Source: Antarctobacter aquimaris (lineage in GTDB: Bacteria; Pseudomonadota; Alphaproteobacteria; Rhodobacterales; Rhodobacteraceae). From it: a stretch of 64,000 nt of DNA. The stretch spans positions 124,001-188,000 of the forward strand of contig NZ_FXYF01000005.1 in NCBI RefSeq assembly GCF_900184945.1, read 5' to 3'. Shown here one piece after another: positions 17,014-25,638 of this stretch. Below the pieces are notes generated by a model. The model made no database searches and was not told the DNA's origin. It saw only the letters and a program-made list of their open reading frames with translations. Numbering within the stretch: position 1 is the stretch's first letter; each line of letters opens with the position of its first letter. The position numbers were made by a program, and so were the translations under genes.

Positions 17014-18744
17014 ATGACCACCCAACAGAAAGACACCGGCCGCGAGGAACTGCGCGCGGCCCGACGAAAAAGCCGCGTGTTCTACTGGTTTGTCGGAATC
17101 TTCAGCTTTTTCGTGAACATGCTGATGTTGACCGGGCCGCTGTACATGCTCCAGGTCTATGACCGGGTGCTGGGGTCGCGCTCGGTGGCGACGCTGATCG
17201 CGCTGTCGGTGCTGGTGCTGTTCCTCTACGGCATGATGGGCCTGCTGGACTACGTGCGCAGCCGAATCATGGCGCGGGTCGCGGCGCGGTTCCAGGCCGC
17301 GCTGGACCTGCGGGTGTTCGACGCGGTGCTGCGGCGCGCCGCCGTGCAGAACGACGAACTGGCCCAGACCGGGCTGCGCGATCTTGAATCGGTGCAGCGG
17401 CTGATGTCCTCGCCGGTGCTGATGGCCTTTTTCGACCTGCCCTGGACGCCGGTCTTCATCTTCGCGATCTTCATCTTTCACCCCTGGATGGGCTGGCTGG
17501 CGGTCGGCGGCGGGCTGTTCCTGGTGGCGGTCACGCTGCTGAACCAGGTGCTGAGCAAGACGCCGACGCTGAAATCCAACATGGCCGTGATGCAGGCCGA
17601 ACGCACCGCCGACCAGATCCGCCAGGAGGCCGAGATGGTGCAGGCGCTGGGCATGCGCGAGGATGCGTTCAATCGCTGGATGGTCGCGCGCAGCCAGTCG
17701 CTTTCGGGGCAGATCACCTCGGCCGACCTCAGCGGCACCTTCACCACGATGACCAAGACCTTTCGCATGCTGTTGCAGTCGGCGATGCTGGGTCTGGCGG
17801 CCTACCTGGTGCTTCAGGGCCTGCTGACGCCGGGCGCGATGATCGCCGGGTCGATCCTGATGGGCCGCGCGCTGGCGCCGATCGAGCTGATGATCGGCCA
17901 ATGGGCGCTGGTGCAGCGCGCGCGCAAGGGCTGGGACAACCTGGCCCAATTGCTGACCGAGGTGCCGGAGGCCGGCACGCGCACCGCCCTGCCCAAGCCA
18001 CAGGCCAAGCTGGACGTACAGCAGCTGACCGTGGTCGCCCCCGGCGAACAGCAGGCCGCGCTGCGGCTGGTGTCGTTCAACGTCGGGCCCGGCCAGGCCT
18101 GCGGCGTGATCGGGCCTTCGGGCGCGGGCAAGTCGACGCTGGCGCGGGCGCTGACCGGGGTCTGGCGCCCCGCGGGTGGCAAGATCCGGCTCGACGGTGC
18201 CTCGCTGGACCAGTACGGCGCCGAAACGCTGGGCAAGCACATCGGCTACCTGCCGCAGCGCGTGACCCTGTTCGACGGCACCATCGCCGAGAACATCGCC
18301 CGCCTGTCCGCCCAGCCTGACGCGGAAAAGGTGGTCGCCGCAGCGATGAAGGCCGACGCGCACGACATGATCCTCAAGCTGCCGAACGGCTATGACACCC
18401 GCGTCACCGCCGCCGGCGGGCGGCTGTCGGGTGGCCAGATGCAGCGCATTGGCCTGGCCCGCGCCATGTACGGCGACCCGGTGATCCTGGTGCTGGACGA
18501 ACCCAACTCGAACCTCGACAACGAAGGTTCGGAGGCGGTCAACAAGGCGATCAAGTCGTTCAAGGAAGACGGCAAGGCGGTGCTGATCATGGCGCACCGC
18601 CCCGCCGCGATCAAGGAATGCGACCTGCTCTTGATGCTGGAAAACGGCGGCCGCGCCGCCTTCGGACCCAAGGACGAGGTGCTCCAGGCCATGGTCAAGA
18701 ACCACCAGCAATTGCAGAAGGCCGGACCGGGAGGTGTCAGATGA
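17014..18744 (+). CDS. Type I secretion system permease/ATPase (PrtD/AprD type)
   Basis: Inner-membrane ABC exporter of a type I secretion system, 576 residues from this start, the normal size for PrtD-like proteins. The membrane domain (about 25-310) starts YWFVGIFSFFVNMLMLTGPLYMLQVYDRVLGSRS, split over helix 1 and a signature loop. The ATPase domain has Walker A GPSGAGKST, the ABC signature LSGGQMQR and Walker B VILVLDEPNSNLD with the catalytic Glu. The family lacks a C39 peptidase domain, as here, so the cargo should carry a C-terminal secretion signal. The frame is open from an ATG at 16948, but that leader carries inverted repeats and lacks a ribosome-binding site. It overlaps the HlyD gene (ATGA). 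No RTX cargo or TolC gene is seen nearby. Confidence 0.92.
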   Translation: MTTQQKDTGREELRAARRKSRVFYWFVGIFSFFVNMLMLTGPLYMLQVYDRVLGSRSVATLIALSVLVLFLYGMMGLLDYVRSRIMARVAARFQAALDLRVFDAVLRRAAVQNDELAQTGLRDLESVQRLMSSPVLMAFFDLPWTPVFIFAIFIFHPWMGWLAVGGGLFLVAVTLLNQVLSKTPTLKSNMAVMQAERTADQIRQEAEMVQALGMREDAFNRWMVARSQSLSGQITSADLSGTFTTMTKTFRMLLQSAMLGLAAYLVLQGLLTPGAMIAGSILMGRALAPIELMIGQWALVQRARKGWDNLAQLLTEVPEAGTRTALPKPQAKLDVQQLTVVAPGEQQAALRLVSFNVGPGQACGVIGPSGAGKSTLARALTGVWRPAGGKIRLDGASLDQYGAETLGKHIGYLPQRVTLFDGTIAENIARLSAQPDAEKVVAAAMKADAHDMILKLPNGYDTRVTAAGGRLSGGQMQRIGLARAMYGDPVILVLDEPNSNLDNEGSEAVNKAIKSFKEDGKAVLIMAHRPAAIKECDLLLMLENGGRAAFGPKDEVLQAMVKNHQQLQKAGPGGVR

Positions 18745-20045
18745 CCCCTGAACAGCAATTCTCCGTGCGCAGTCCGATGATCGCGGGGATCATCGGGCTG
18801 GTGATCCTGGTCGGCGGCTTTGGCGGCTGGTCCGCGACCACCATGATCTCGGGGGCGATCGTCGCCAGTGGCCAGATCCAGGTCGACCGGAACCGCCAGG
18901 TGGTGCAGCACCCCGACGGCGGCGTGGTGGCCGAGATCCTCGTCGAGGAGGGCGACACCGTGACCGAGGGTGAGATCCTGATCAAGCTCGACCCGACGCT
19001 GCTGCGTTCGGAACTCAAGATCACCGAGGGCCAGCTCTACGAGATCATGGCCCGCCGCGCCCGGCTCCAGGCCGAGCGCGACAACGGCGACGAGATCGTC
19101 TTTGCCGAGGAACTGCTGGCCCGCGCCGAACTGGACCCGGAGGTCTTTGAACTGGTCGAAGGCCAGCGCAACCTGTTCTTTGCCCGCCGCGAATCGGTGC
19201 AGGCGGAGATCGAGCAGTTGTCCAAGCGGTCCGACCAGATCGCCGACCAGGTGATCGGCATCGAGGCGCAGCAGGAGGCGCTGGGCCGCCAGCTGGAGCT
19301 GATTCGCGAGGAACTGGTGGGCAAGGAGGAGCTGCGCAAGCAGGGCCTTGTCCGCGCGCCCGAGATCCTGGCCCTGCAACGCGAGGAAGCCCGGCTGGCC
19401 GGGTCGGTCGGCGAGCTGACCGCCACAAAGGCGCAGGCCGAAGGCCGCATCACGGAAATCGACATCCAGATCCTGACCCTGCGTACCAAGCGCCGCGAGG
19501 AGGCGATCACCACCCTGCGCGACCTGCAGTTCCGCGAACGCGAGCTGGCCGAACAGCGCCTGGCGATCCGCGAACGCCTGAGCCGGATGGAGATCACCGC
19601 CCCGGTCGACGGCATCGTCTACGGGCTGACGGTCTTTGCGCAGCGCTCGGTCGTGCGGCCGGCCGATCCGGTGATGTTCATCATCCCGCAGGACCGCCCG
19701 CTGGTGATCGCAGCCCAGGTCGAGCCGATCCACATCGACCAGATCTACATCAACCAGGAGGTGTCTCTGCGCTTTTCCTCGCTGGACCAGCGCGAGACGC
19801 CGGAACTGTTCGGCCACCTGACCAAGATCTCGGCCGACGCCTTTCAGGACCAGAACACCGGCATCCAGTACTACCGGGTCGAAATCGTGCTGAGCGAGGG
19901 CGAGGCCGCGCGCCTGCCCGAGGGCACAGTGCTGATCCCCGGCATGCCGGTCGAGGCCTTCATCCGCACCGCCGACCGCACGCCGCTGGCCTACCTCGTG
20001 AAACCCTTCACCGACTACTTTGCCAAGGCGTTCCGCGAAAGCTGA
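18741..20045 (+). CDS. HlyD family type I secretion periplasmic adaptor
   Basis: Membrane fusion protein linking the upstream ABC exporter to a TolC-like outer-membrane channel. The 434-residue product has one N-terminal membrane helix (about 12-35), then the first half of a lipoyl domain (VVQHPDGGVVAEILVEEGDTV). A long coiled-coil region rich in Glu/Gln/Arg (about 90-275) follows, then the second lipoyl half (MEITAPVDGIVYGL) and a beta-barrel to the end. These features match PrtE/AprE. It overlaps the ABC gene by 4 nt. A hairpin terminator lies 19-50 nt downstream. Confidence 0.93.
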   Translation: MTPEQQFSVRSPMIAGIIGLVILVGGFGGWSATTMISGAIVASGQIQVDRNRQVVQHPDGGVVAEILVEEGDTVTEGEILIKLDPTLLRSELKITEGQLYEIMARRARLQAERDNGDEIVFAEELLARAELDPEVFELVEGQRNLFFARRESVQAEIEQLSKRSDQIADQVIGIEAQQEALGRQLELIREELVGKEELRKQGLVRAPEILALQREEARLAGSVGELTATKAQAEGRITEIDIQILTLRTKRREEAITTLRDLQFRERELAEQRLAIRERLSRMEITAPVDGIVYGLTVFAQRSVVRPADPVMFIIPQDRPLVIAAQVEPIHIDQIYINQEVSLRFSSLDQRETPELFGHLTKISADAFQDQNTGIQYYRVEIVLSEGEAARLPEGTVLIPGMPVEAFIRTADRTPLAYLVKPFTDYFAKAFRES

Positions 20046-20063
20046 GCCTTTGCAGGACACATG

Positions 20064-20094
20064 AAAAAGCTCCGGTCGATGACCGGGGCCTTTT
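20064..20094. terminator. Two-way Rho-independent terminator after the secretion operon
   Basis: A five-A run (20064-20068), then a stem CCGGTC-GAT-GACCGG (20072-20086) with extra flanking pairs, then TTTT (20091-20094). It lies between the HlyD gene (plus) and the convergent MBL-fold gene (minus, ending at 20113) and can serve both. Confidence 0.75.
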
Positions 20095-20112
20095 GCGTTC
20101 AGCGCGCAGCAC

Positions 20113-21093
20113 CTACCACTGCCAGAGCGCCGGGACAAAGCGGAAGGCGTCGCCCTCGCGCGCGATATGGCCCACCCCCGGGAAGGGGAAGTGGTAACCC
20201 AGCACCGCCATCCGGTCGGCCGCGGCCATGTCCAGCAGGCGCCGCCGCGTCGCCACGGTCTGCTCGGCATCCATGTCCGAGCTGCCCACCCAGTCCGGCC
20301 GCGTCGTGCTCATCCAGGCGTGGGTCATGCAGTCGCCCAGCGCGATCAGCTGCTTGCCGCCCGATTCGACCACCACCGACATGTGCCCCGGCGTGTGGCC
20401 GGGCGTGTCGATCACCCGCACCCCCGGCACGATCTCTGTGCCATCCGAGGTGAGTTCCCACTCCGCGCCCTCGACGTTCAGCGAATTGACCGCCCCCACC
20501 ACGAATTGCTGCAAGTCCGGCGTGACACGGTCGACCAGACCGTCCTGCAGCCAGAAATCGCGCTCCGTCCCGCCGATGTAATAGGCGGCATCGGGAAAGA
20601 TCGCCTCGTCGAAATCGTCGCGGATGCCCCAGATGTGGTCCGGGTGGGCATGGGTAAAGACGACGTGGGTGATCGAGGCCGGGTCGATGCCGGCGCTCTC
20701 GAGGTTGGCCATCAGCCGGCCCGAGGTCGGCAAGAAGCGGTTGCCCGAACCGACATCGACCAGCACCGTCGCGTCACCCGACTGCACGACCAGGTGGTTG
20801 GTGTGGGAATAGTTCATCTCGGTCGACAGGAAGTAGCTTTCGAGAAAGGCCTTTACCTCCTCCGGGTCGGCATTGACGCCAAGGCCGGCGGCGGGGATCT
20901 CGAGGTGTCCGTCCGACACCACGGTCAGCACCGCCTCGCCCAGAGTAAAGCGGAAATGCGCGGGGTTGGCGGACGCGGGGCCGCCGATCGCCTGCGCGCG
21001 GGCGGGCGTGGCCACCAGTGCGGGCAGGGCCAGCGCCGGGGCGGTGGCGGCAAGGTTCAGCAGGTCGCGGCGCGAGGGGCGAAAGATCGACAT
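20113..21093 (-). CDS. Exported MBL-fold metallo-hydrolase
   Basis: Zinc hydrolase of the metallo-beta-lactamase fold, 326 residues, with a twin-arginine-type signal (SRRDLLNLAATAPALALPALVATPARAQA). Zinc-binding motifs are intact: HAHPDH (about residue 148-153), a downstream His in DTPGHTPGHMS, Asp in IALGDCMTHAW and His in LGYHFPFPG. Quorum-sensing lactonases, sulfatases and other hydrolases share this layout, so the substrate is open. The gene stands alone on the minus strand behind a shared terminator. The call as metallo-hydrolase is firm, and periplasmic location is inferred from the signal. Confidence 0.9.
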   Translation of the reverse strand: MSIFRPSRRDLLNLAATAPALALPALVATPARAQAIGGPASANPAHFRFTLGEAVLTVVSDGHLEIPAAGLGVNADPEEVKAFLESYFLSTEMNYSHTNHLVVQSGDATVLVDVGSGNRFLPTSGRLMANLESAGIDPASITHVVFTHAHPDHIWGIRDDFDEAIFPDAAYYIGGTERDFWLQDGLVDRVTPDLQQFVVGAVNSLNVEGAEWELTSDGTEIVPGVRVIDTPGHTPGHMSVVVESGGKQLIALGDCMTHAWMSTTRPDWVGSSDMDAEQTVATRRRLLDMAAADRMAVLGYHFPFPGVGHIAREGDAFRFVPALWQW

Positions 21094-21174
21094 GAGTCCT
21101 CCCAGTCATTCATGGATTTGAATGAGAAGATATCAGCCTTGTGCGGAATCGCCAGTGCCGGATGAGGTGGCCTG

Positions 21175-21360
21175 TCAGCCTGCGTCCGGCTGCTCCCAGG
21201 TGCGCCAGAGCGTCAGCAAAAGGGTGCCCTGGGCATGCGGACAGATGCTGTCGCCGATCAGCACGGGGCCACGGGGCGCCTTGCGCGGTGCCGGCGGGCT
21301 GCGGGTGTCGTCGTTGGCGGCGCGCGCCAGGTCACGCGGATCAAGGGTCAGGCTGGTCAT
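21175..21360 (-). CDS. Small hypothetical protein
   Basis: Possible 61-residue protein between the MBL-fold gene and rsmD. The N-terminal half is hydrophilic and Pro/Arg rich. The C-terminal half (GPVLIGDSICPHAQGTLLLTLWRTW) reads like a folded, conserved peptide with one Cys-Pro-His. No ribosome-binding site is obvious for the ATG at 21360 or for an alternative ATG at 21372. I do not recognise the family. Codon use resembles its neighbours and the spacing fits a gene, but translation is unproven. Confidence 0.45.
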   Translation of the reverse strand: MTSLTLDPRDLARAANDDTRSPPAPRKAPRGPVLIGDSICPHAQGTLLLTLWRTWEQPDAG

Positions 21361-21442
21361 GAGGCTCAGCATAGCCGGGACCGGGCAGTCTGGCAAATCC
21401 GCGGTGCGCCTGGCCGTAAGGGGGCGGGATGGACCCGGCGTC

Positions 21443-22000
21443 TTAACTGGCGCGCAGCAGGGTGATCCAGCTGTCGCCGTAGCGGCGGCTGTCTTCGACG
21501 GCAAAGCCCGTGGGGGCCTCCTGGGCGGCGCTTTCCTCCCAGACCACCAGCGCGCCGGGCGCGATCCAGCCGCCCGCCTGCGCCGAGGCCATCGCCCGCG
21601 CACCCAGCCCCTTGCCATAGGGCGGGTCGAGAAAGACGAGGTCGCAGGGCGTCTCGGCCGGGGGCAGCCGGGCGGCATCGCGCGCGATCAGCTTTGCCCG
21701 GTCGGCGCAGTCGAGCAGGGCGATGTTTTCGCGGATCAGGCGGCCAGCGACCCGACCATCGTCGACAAATATGGCCTGCGACGCGCCGCGCGACAGCGCC
21801 TCGAGCCCCAGCGCGCCGGTGCCGGCGAAGAGGTCCAGCACCCGGGTGCCCGCGAAAGGATCGCCAAAGCGGCCGCCCGACAGCACGTTGAACAGGCTTT
21901 CGCGCACCCGGTCGGTGGTGGGGCGCAGATGCGCGCCCGCGTCGCCCTTGCCCACAGCCGCGAGGCGGCGGCCGCGCCAGTCGCCCGCGACGATCCTCAC
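21443..22000 (-). CDS. rsmD: 16S rRNA (guanine(966)-N(2))-methyltransferase RsmD
   Basis: SAM-dependent enzyme that methylates G966 of 16S rRNA during 30S assembly. The 185-residue protein opens MRIVAGDWRGRRL, has the family block RPTTDRVRESLFNVL (about 26-40), the SAM-binding segment VLDLFAGTGALGLEALSRGA and the catalytic motif DLVFLDPPYGKG. All are typical of RsmD. Its start overlaps the stop of the upstream flavoprotein gene by 4 nt, so the two are translated together. Ordinary length, nothing missing. Confidence 0.94.
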   Translation of the reverse strand: MRIVAGDWRGRRLAAVGKGDAGAHLRPTTDRVRESLFNVLSGGRFGDPFAGTRVLDLFAGTGALGLEALSRGASQAIFVDDGRVAGRLIRENIALLDCADRAKLIARDAARLPPAETPCDLVFLDPPYGKGLGARAMASAQAGGWIAPGALVVWEESAAQEAPTGFAVEDSRRYGDSWITLLRAS

Positions 22001-23202
22001 GCCTTGAGCAGCGCCTTGAGGTCGGTCGCCGTGTCGGTGACGGCCGCAGGGTCCGGGCTCTTGCCCGCTTCGATCAGCCGTTTGCCCACCATGTAGGCGC
22101 GGCTGTCGTTGATCGCGTCGACCGCCAGCAGCCGGTCCCCGGCGTAGTACCAGTGCGACAGCGCCTCGCCGTCCTTGCGCACGACGATCCGGTCATAACC
22201 CGTGTTCAGCCCGGCGATCTGCAACTTGACGTCGTACTGGTCGGACCAGAACCAGGGCTTGGCCACGTAGGGACGCGCCTGGCCCAGGATGTTGTCGGCC
22301 ACCAGTTCGCCCATGTCGATGGCGTTGCCGACCGATTCCAGCCGCAGCCGGCGGTCGCCCTGCGGGAAGGAGGCGCAATCGCCCGCCGCCCAGATCGCCG
22401 GGTCCGAGGTCTGGCCCAGCTCGTTGACCTTGATGCCGTTGTCGATCTCCAGCCCGCAGCCCTGGGCCAGTTCGGTCGCCGGGGCGATGCCCACGCCGAC
22501 CACGACGAAATCGACTTCCAGTTCGGTGCCGTCGGTCAGTTCGGCGGCGCAGACATGCGCCTCGCCCACCAGCTGCTTCAGGCCGACGCCCTCGCGCACC
22601 GTCACACCGTGCCGCTTGTGCAGGGCGCGGAACCAGGCCGAGGTTTCAGGCGCGGCGACGCGCTGGAGGATGCGGTCGGCAGCCTCGACCAGCGTCACCT
22701 TGAGGCCGCGCTTGGCGCAGACGGCCGCCGCCTCGAGGCCGATGTAGCCGCCGCCGACGATCAGCACGCGGCGCTTGGCGCGGCATTGCGGGGCCATGTC
22801 GTCCACGTCCTGCAAGGTGCGGACGACGTAGACGCCATCCAGCTCGCCGCCGATGGCGGCCGGCAGGCGGCGCGGCACCGACCCGGTGCAAAGCACGCAA
22901 TGGTCATAGGGGATCTTCTGGCCGGCGGTGATGACCTGCCTCTTCTTGCGGTCGATCGCGGTCACGGTTTCCGACAGGTGCAGGTCGATGCCGTTCTCCG
23001 GGTAATAGCTGGCGGGGCGCAGGTAGAGCCGTTCCAGCTCCATCTCGCCCAGCAGGTAGGCCTTGGACAGCGGCGGTCGCTGGTAGGGCGGCGCGGGTTC
23101 CTCGCCGATCAGGGTGATCTTTCCCTCGAGCCCGCCGGACCGCAGACGCGCCACCAGCGAGGCCGCTGCCTGCCCGGCGCCGATCACAACCACGCTGTCC
23201 AT
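21997..23202 (-). CDS. FAD-dependent NAD(P)H:ferredoxin reductase-like oxidoreductase
   Basis: Flavoprotein of 401 residues related to putidaredoxin and rhodocoxin reductases, which pass electrons from NADH to a 2Fe-2S ferredoxin serving a monooxygenase. The FAD-binding Rossmann motif is VVIGAGQAAASLVARLR (3-19), the pyridine-nucleotide motif VLIVGGGYIGLEAAAV lies near 147-162 and the second FAD motif is WAAGDCASFP near 275. The ATG at 23202 gives the usual family start, and the frame remains open upstream into non-conserved DNA. No ferredoxin or P450 gene is adjacent. The AlkB-type hydroxylase 13 kb away would need such a partner, but a link is speculation. Confidence 0.9.
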   Translation of the reverse strand: MDSVVVIGAGQAAASLVARLRSGGLEGKITLIGEEPAPPYQRPPLSKAYLLGEMELERLYLRPASYYPENGIDLHLSETVTAIDRKKRQVITAGQKIPYDHCVLCTGSVPRRLPAAIGGELDGVYVVRTLQDVDDMAPQCRAKRRVLIVGGGYIGLEAAAVCAKRGLKVTLVEAADRILQRVAAPETSAWFRALHKRHGVTVREGVGLKQLVGEAHVCAAELTDGTELEVDFVVVGVGIAPATELAQGCGLEIDNGIKVNELGQTSDPAIWAAGDCASFPQGDRRLRLESVGNAIDMGELVADNILGQARPYVAKPWFWSDQYDVKLQIAGLNTGYDRIVVRKDGEALSHWYYAGDRLLAVDAINDSRAYMVGKRLIEAGKSPDPAAVTDTATDLKALLKA

Positions 23203-23284
23203 GTCCGACTCTCCGCTTTCCCTTGGCCCCGGCAAACCTATAGTCCGCTGTACGGGAAACGCAATTCGAAGGAGTGACGGTGCA

Positions 23285-23773
23285 ATGACGATTTCCGAAG
23301 GTGACAGCCTGCCGGAGGCCACCCTGGCCCGCATGGGCGACAAGGGACCGGAGCAGGTGACGGTGAGCGCGCTGACCAAGGGGCGCAAGGTGGTGATCTT
23401 CGGTCTGCCAGGCGCCTATACCGGCACCTGCACCACGGCGCATGTGCCCAGCTTCATCCGCACCATGGACGGGCTGAAGGCAAAGGGCGTCGAGGACGTG
23501 TACTGCGTGTCGGTGAACGATCCCTTTGTCATGGGCGCCTGGGGCGAATCGACCGGGGCGAACGCGGCCGGCATCGGCATGCTGGGCGACCCGGCGGCGG
23601 AACTGACCAAGGCCATGGGTCTCGACTTCACCGCGCCGCCCGTCGGGCTGTACGACCGGTCCAAGCGCTATGCCATGCTGGTCGAGGACGGCAAGGTGGT
23701 GAAGCTGCAGGTCGAGGAAAGCCCCGGCGTCTGCGAGGTATCGGCTGGCGAAGCCCTGCTCGCCGCGATCTGA
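23285..23773 (+). CDS. Peroxiredoxin (Prx5 type)
   Basis: Thiol peroxidase of 162 residues that reduces hydrogen peroxide and organic peroxides. The Prx signature P-x3-T-x2-C is present in LPGAYTGTC with the peroxidatic Cys near residue 48, and the catalytic Arg can be placed in the C-terminal half. SVNDPFVMGAWGE is typical of the Prx5 branch. A second Cys (SPGVCEVS, near 151) could serve as resolving residue, as in atypical 2-Cys enzymes. Transcribed away from the flavoprotein gene. The composite downstream element begins about 20 nt past the stop. Confidence 0.93.
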   Translation: MTISEGDSLPEATLARMGDKGPEQVTVSALTKGRKVVIFGLPGAYTGTCTTAHVPSFIRTMDGLKAKGVEDVYCVSVNDPFVMGAWGESTGANAAGIGMLGDPAAELTKAMGLDFTAPPVGLYDRSKRYAMLVEDGKVVKLQVEESPGVCEVSAGEALLAAI

Positions 23774-23793
23774 GCGCAGAATCGACGGAGGAT

Positions 23794-23859
23794 GGGGGCG
23801 CTGCCCCCGTCGTCACCTGCGTGACGACTCCCCCGGGCGTATTTTCACAGAGAAGAAGC
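23794..23859 (+). repeat. Composite downstream element, copy 1 (after the peroxiredoxin gene)
   Basis: Three parts in order: GC hairpin GGGGGC-GCT-GCCCCC-like (23794-23808), second hairpin CGTCAC-CTGC-GTGACG (23811-23826), then the conserved tail beginning CTCCCCCGGGCGTATTTT and ending AGAAGAAGC (23828-23859). Same orientation as the gene it follows. The first hairpin may terminate transcription, although no T run follows it. Confidence 0.75.
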
Positions 23860-24016
23860 AGGGGGCGCGGCGCGGGTCGCGCCCCTTTCCATCTTTTTCG
23901 CCGGCAAGCCAACCACGCACCGCAACCGTTGTCTCGCAAGACGCAGGCCCCGTTGGATTCCCGCGACGGCACGGTCACTGCAAGTGCCCGATTTTGCGGA
24001 CAAAGCGGACGATCGT

Positions 24017-25216
24017 CTAAGACTTCAGGCTATCGAGAAACTCTCGGCAGAACCGGTCCCGCGACGTGACATCGTCCGAATTTGTGGCCCAGGTACGGTC
24101 CAACTCCAGCGTTCCGACCGGGACGATCTCTGCGGCGATCTCGCTGGGCGTGGTCTCGTCGATGCGACCTCCCGCCCAATCATGAAAGGCCGATGAGTAT
24201 CGGACGATCGCACCGCTGGCCGACAGGTCGAGTGTTCCCCCTTCCGCAAAGAACGTAAGGCCGTCTCCCATCTCTTCGCCGCCAAGTTCGAGCCGCGCTC
24301 CGAGACGGTGCTTGAGGATGGCGACGAAGACGATCGCGGCGGAGAAGGTGAATTTGTCGACAAGCACGCCAACCCGGCGATCTTCGGCCCCCTCCGAGAT
24401 CGCGTCGATCAATGGCATGGTCCGGAGAAAGTTCCCGCCCGTGTTGCCTCGAACATCAATGAGGAGGGGCGTGTCGGGGTGCGATCTCATGCGGCCTGCC
24501 GCCTCGGAAACCGCATTCGAAAGGTCCGTTTCACCGGGGTCGAAGAAGCTCGGAAGTCCCATCAGCAGTCCGGGTTTGCCGAAATCGCTTATCTCCAGAA
24601 AGGACTTGGGAGACCAGAACGGATTTGCTTTCCCATGCTCGTTTCGCGGGTAGAGCGCAGATCCGGGAACCGTGGTTGCCGTATCCAGGACAAGCGCGCT
24701 GACCCGACCCGTGTCATCGCGCATCCCGAATTCGATTGCGCCGCTGCCGGAATACACGCCGAGGCGGACCAAGGCGCCGGGCCAAACGAAAAGGATTGGC
24801 CCGATGACGCGTTTTCGTTGTCGTGTTCCCGCCAGGAATTTCTCTGCGGTGACTTCGATCTCGCCCACGGGAATGCCATTGATGGATATCAATTCGCTGC
24901 CAAACGACCCGGCGCAACCGGACGTTGCACCGAGCAGTCGGACAGCGGTGCCGATGGTTGCGAATCTGAGAGGCAGGACCGAGATCGCATTGTTTGGGAT
25001 CAGGCGTGTATGTCCGTTCCCCGGAAGTGCCAGAAGTTGCATCAGGGAAAGGAGGAATTCGTCCTTCGCATTCGCGGATGCATTCTGCCGGGCCTCGACG
25101 ATGTGACGATCCATTTCCTCGCGTTCGATGGCTCGGAAGCTGGGGTCGGTCGGCAGGACCGTTCTCTCGATTTTCTCGATGTCATGGATCATCGACATGG
25201 GTCGATGTGTAGACAT
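24017..25216 (-). CDS. S41-like (C-terminal processing peptidase-like) protein, atypical composition
   Basis: A 399-residue protein related to the S41 peptidase fold. LPGNGHTRL (64-72) resembles the GHT block of S41-like proteins. LLIDVRGNTGG (251-261) is the conserved strand and oxyanion turn. DKFTFSAA (287-294) corresponds to the nucleophile region with Ser292. The usual catalytic Lys about 25 residues later is not obvious: the block LGGEEMGDGLTFF has Asp and Gly there, so activity is uncertain. No signal peptide or PDZ domain is clear. Base composition is clearly lower in GC than nearby genes (32 of 60 in 24541-24600), which suggests transfer. Starts at 25216 or a few codons later (MSMIHD) are both possible; neither has a good ribosome-binding site. 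Confidence 0.72.
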   Translation of the reverse strand: MSTHRPMSMIHDIEKIERTVLPTDPSFRAIEREEMDRHIVEARQNASANAKDEFLLSLMQLLALPGNGHTRLIPNNAISVLPLRFATIGTAVRLLGATSGCAGSFGSELISINGIPVGEIEVTAEKFLAGTRQRKRVIGPILFVWPGALVRLGVYSGSGAIEFGMRDDTGRVSALVLDTATTVPGSALYPRNEHGKANPFWSPKSFLEISDFGKPGLLMGLPSFFDPGETDLSNAVSEAAGRMRSHPDTPLLIDVRGNTGGNFLRTMPLIDAISEGAEDRRVGVLVDKFTFSAAIVFVAILKHRLGARLELGGEEMGDGLTFFAEGGTLDLSASGAIVRYSSAFHDWAGGRIDETTPSEIAAEIVPVGTLELDRTWATNSDDVTSRDRFCREFLDSLKS

Positions 25217-25347
25217 GCGTGATCCAATGTCCAGACAGGGCTTTCGGCGGTCATTGCCCGAATCCCGGCCACGGATGCGACGGCACGCGACCGGCAACGC
25301 CTCTTGAACGGCGCTTGTGCGGCACAGGCCGCGCCCCACCTCCTGCG

Positions 25348-25638
25348 TCAGAGGCTGTCGAGTTTGCGCGCGAGTTTCGCGTCCAGCGCCGAGAGCCCGC
25401 CCACGTCATGGGTCGATAGGGTGACCTGCACGGTCTTGTAGACGTTGAACCATTCGGGGTGGTGGTTCCATTTCTCGGCCCACAGGGCGGCGCGCGTCAT
25501 CCACGAGAACGCTTCGACGAAGTCCTTGAATTCAAATGTCTTGCAGATCGCGTCGCGGTCCTGGGCCAGTTGCCAGCCGGTCTTGTACAGCGGTTCGAGC
25601 ACGGTCTTGCGCGCGGTGTCCGATAGAAGCTCGGTCAT
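25348..25638 (-). CDS. phhB: 4a-hydroxytetrahydrobiopterin dehydratase (pterin carbinolamine dehydratase)
   Basis: Small cytoplasmic enzyme of 96 residues that regenerates the pterin cofactor of phenylalanine hydroxylase by dehydrating its 4a-carbinolamine. The active-site block [24 protein letters not shown], given here in two parts as KWNHHPEW and [12 protein letters not shown], carries the His-His-Pro-Glu-Trp motif and the third conserved His. [13 protein letters not shown] precedes it. Length is normal. The start overlaps the stop of the GNAT gene (ATGA). No phenylalanine hydroxylase gene is in the window, so its partner lies elsewhere or the enzyme has another role. Confidence 0.93.
   Translation of the reverse strand: MTELLSDTARKTVLEPLYKTGWQLAQDRDAICKTFEFKDFVEAFSWMTRAALWAEKWNHHPEWFNVYKTVQVTLSTHDVGGLSALDAKLARKLDSL

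Noticed and set aside
24308-25222. Plus-strand open frames opposite the S41-like gene
   Set aside because: Translations lack domain motifs, whereas the minus frame carries S41 blocks; treated as shadows.
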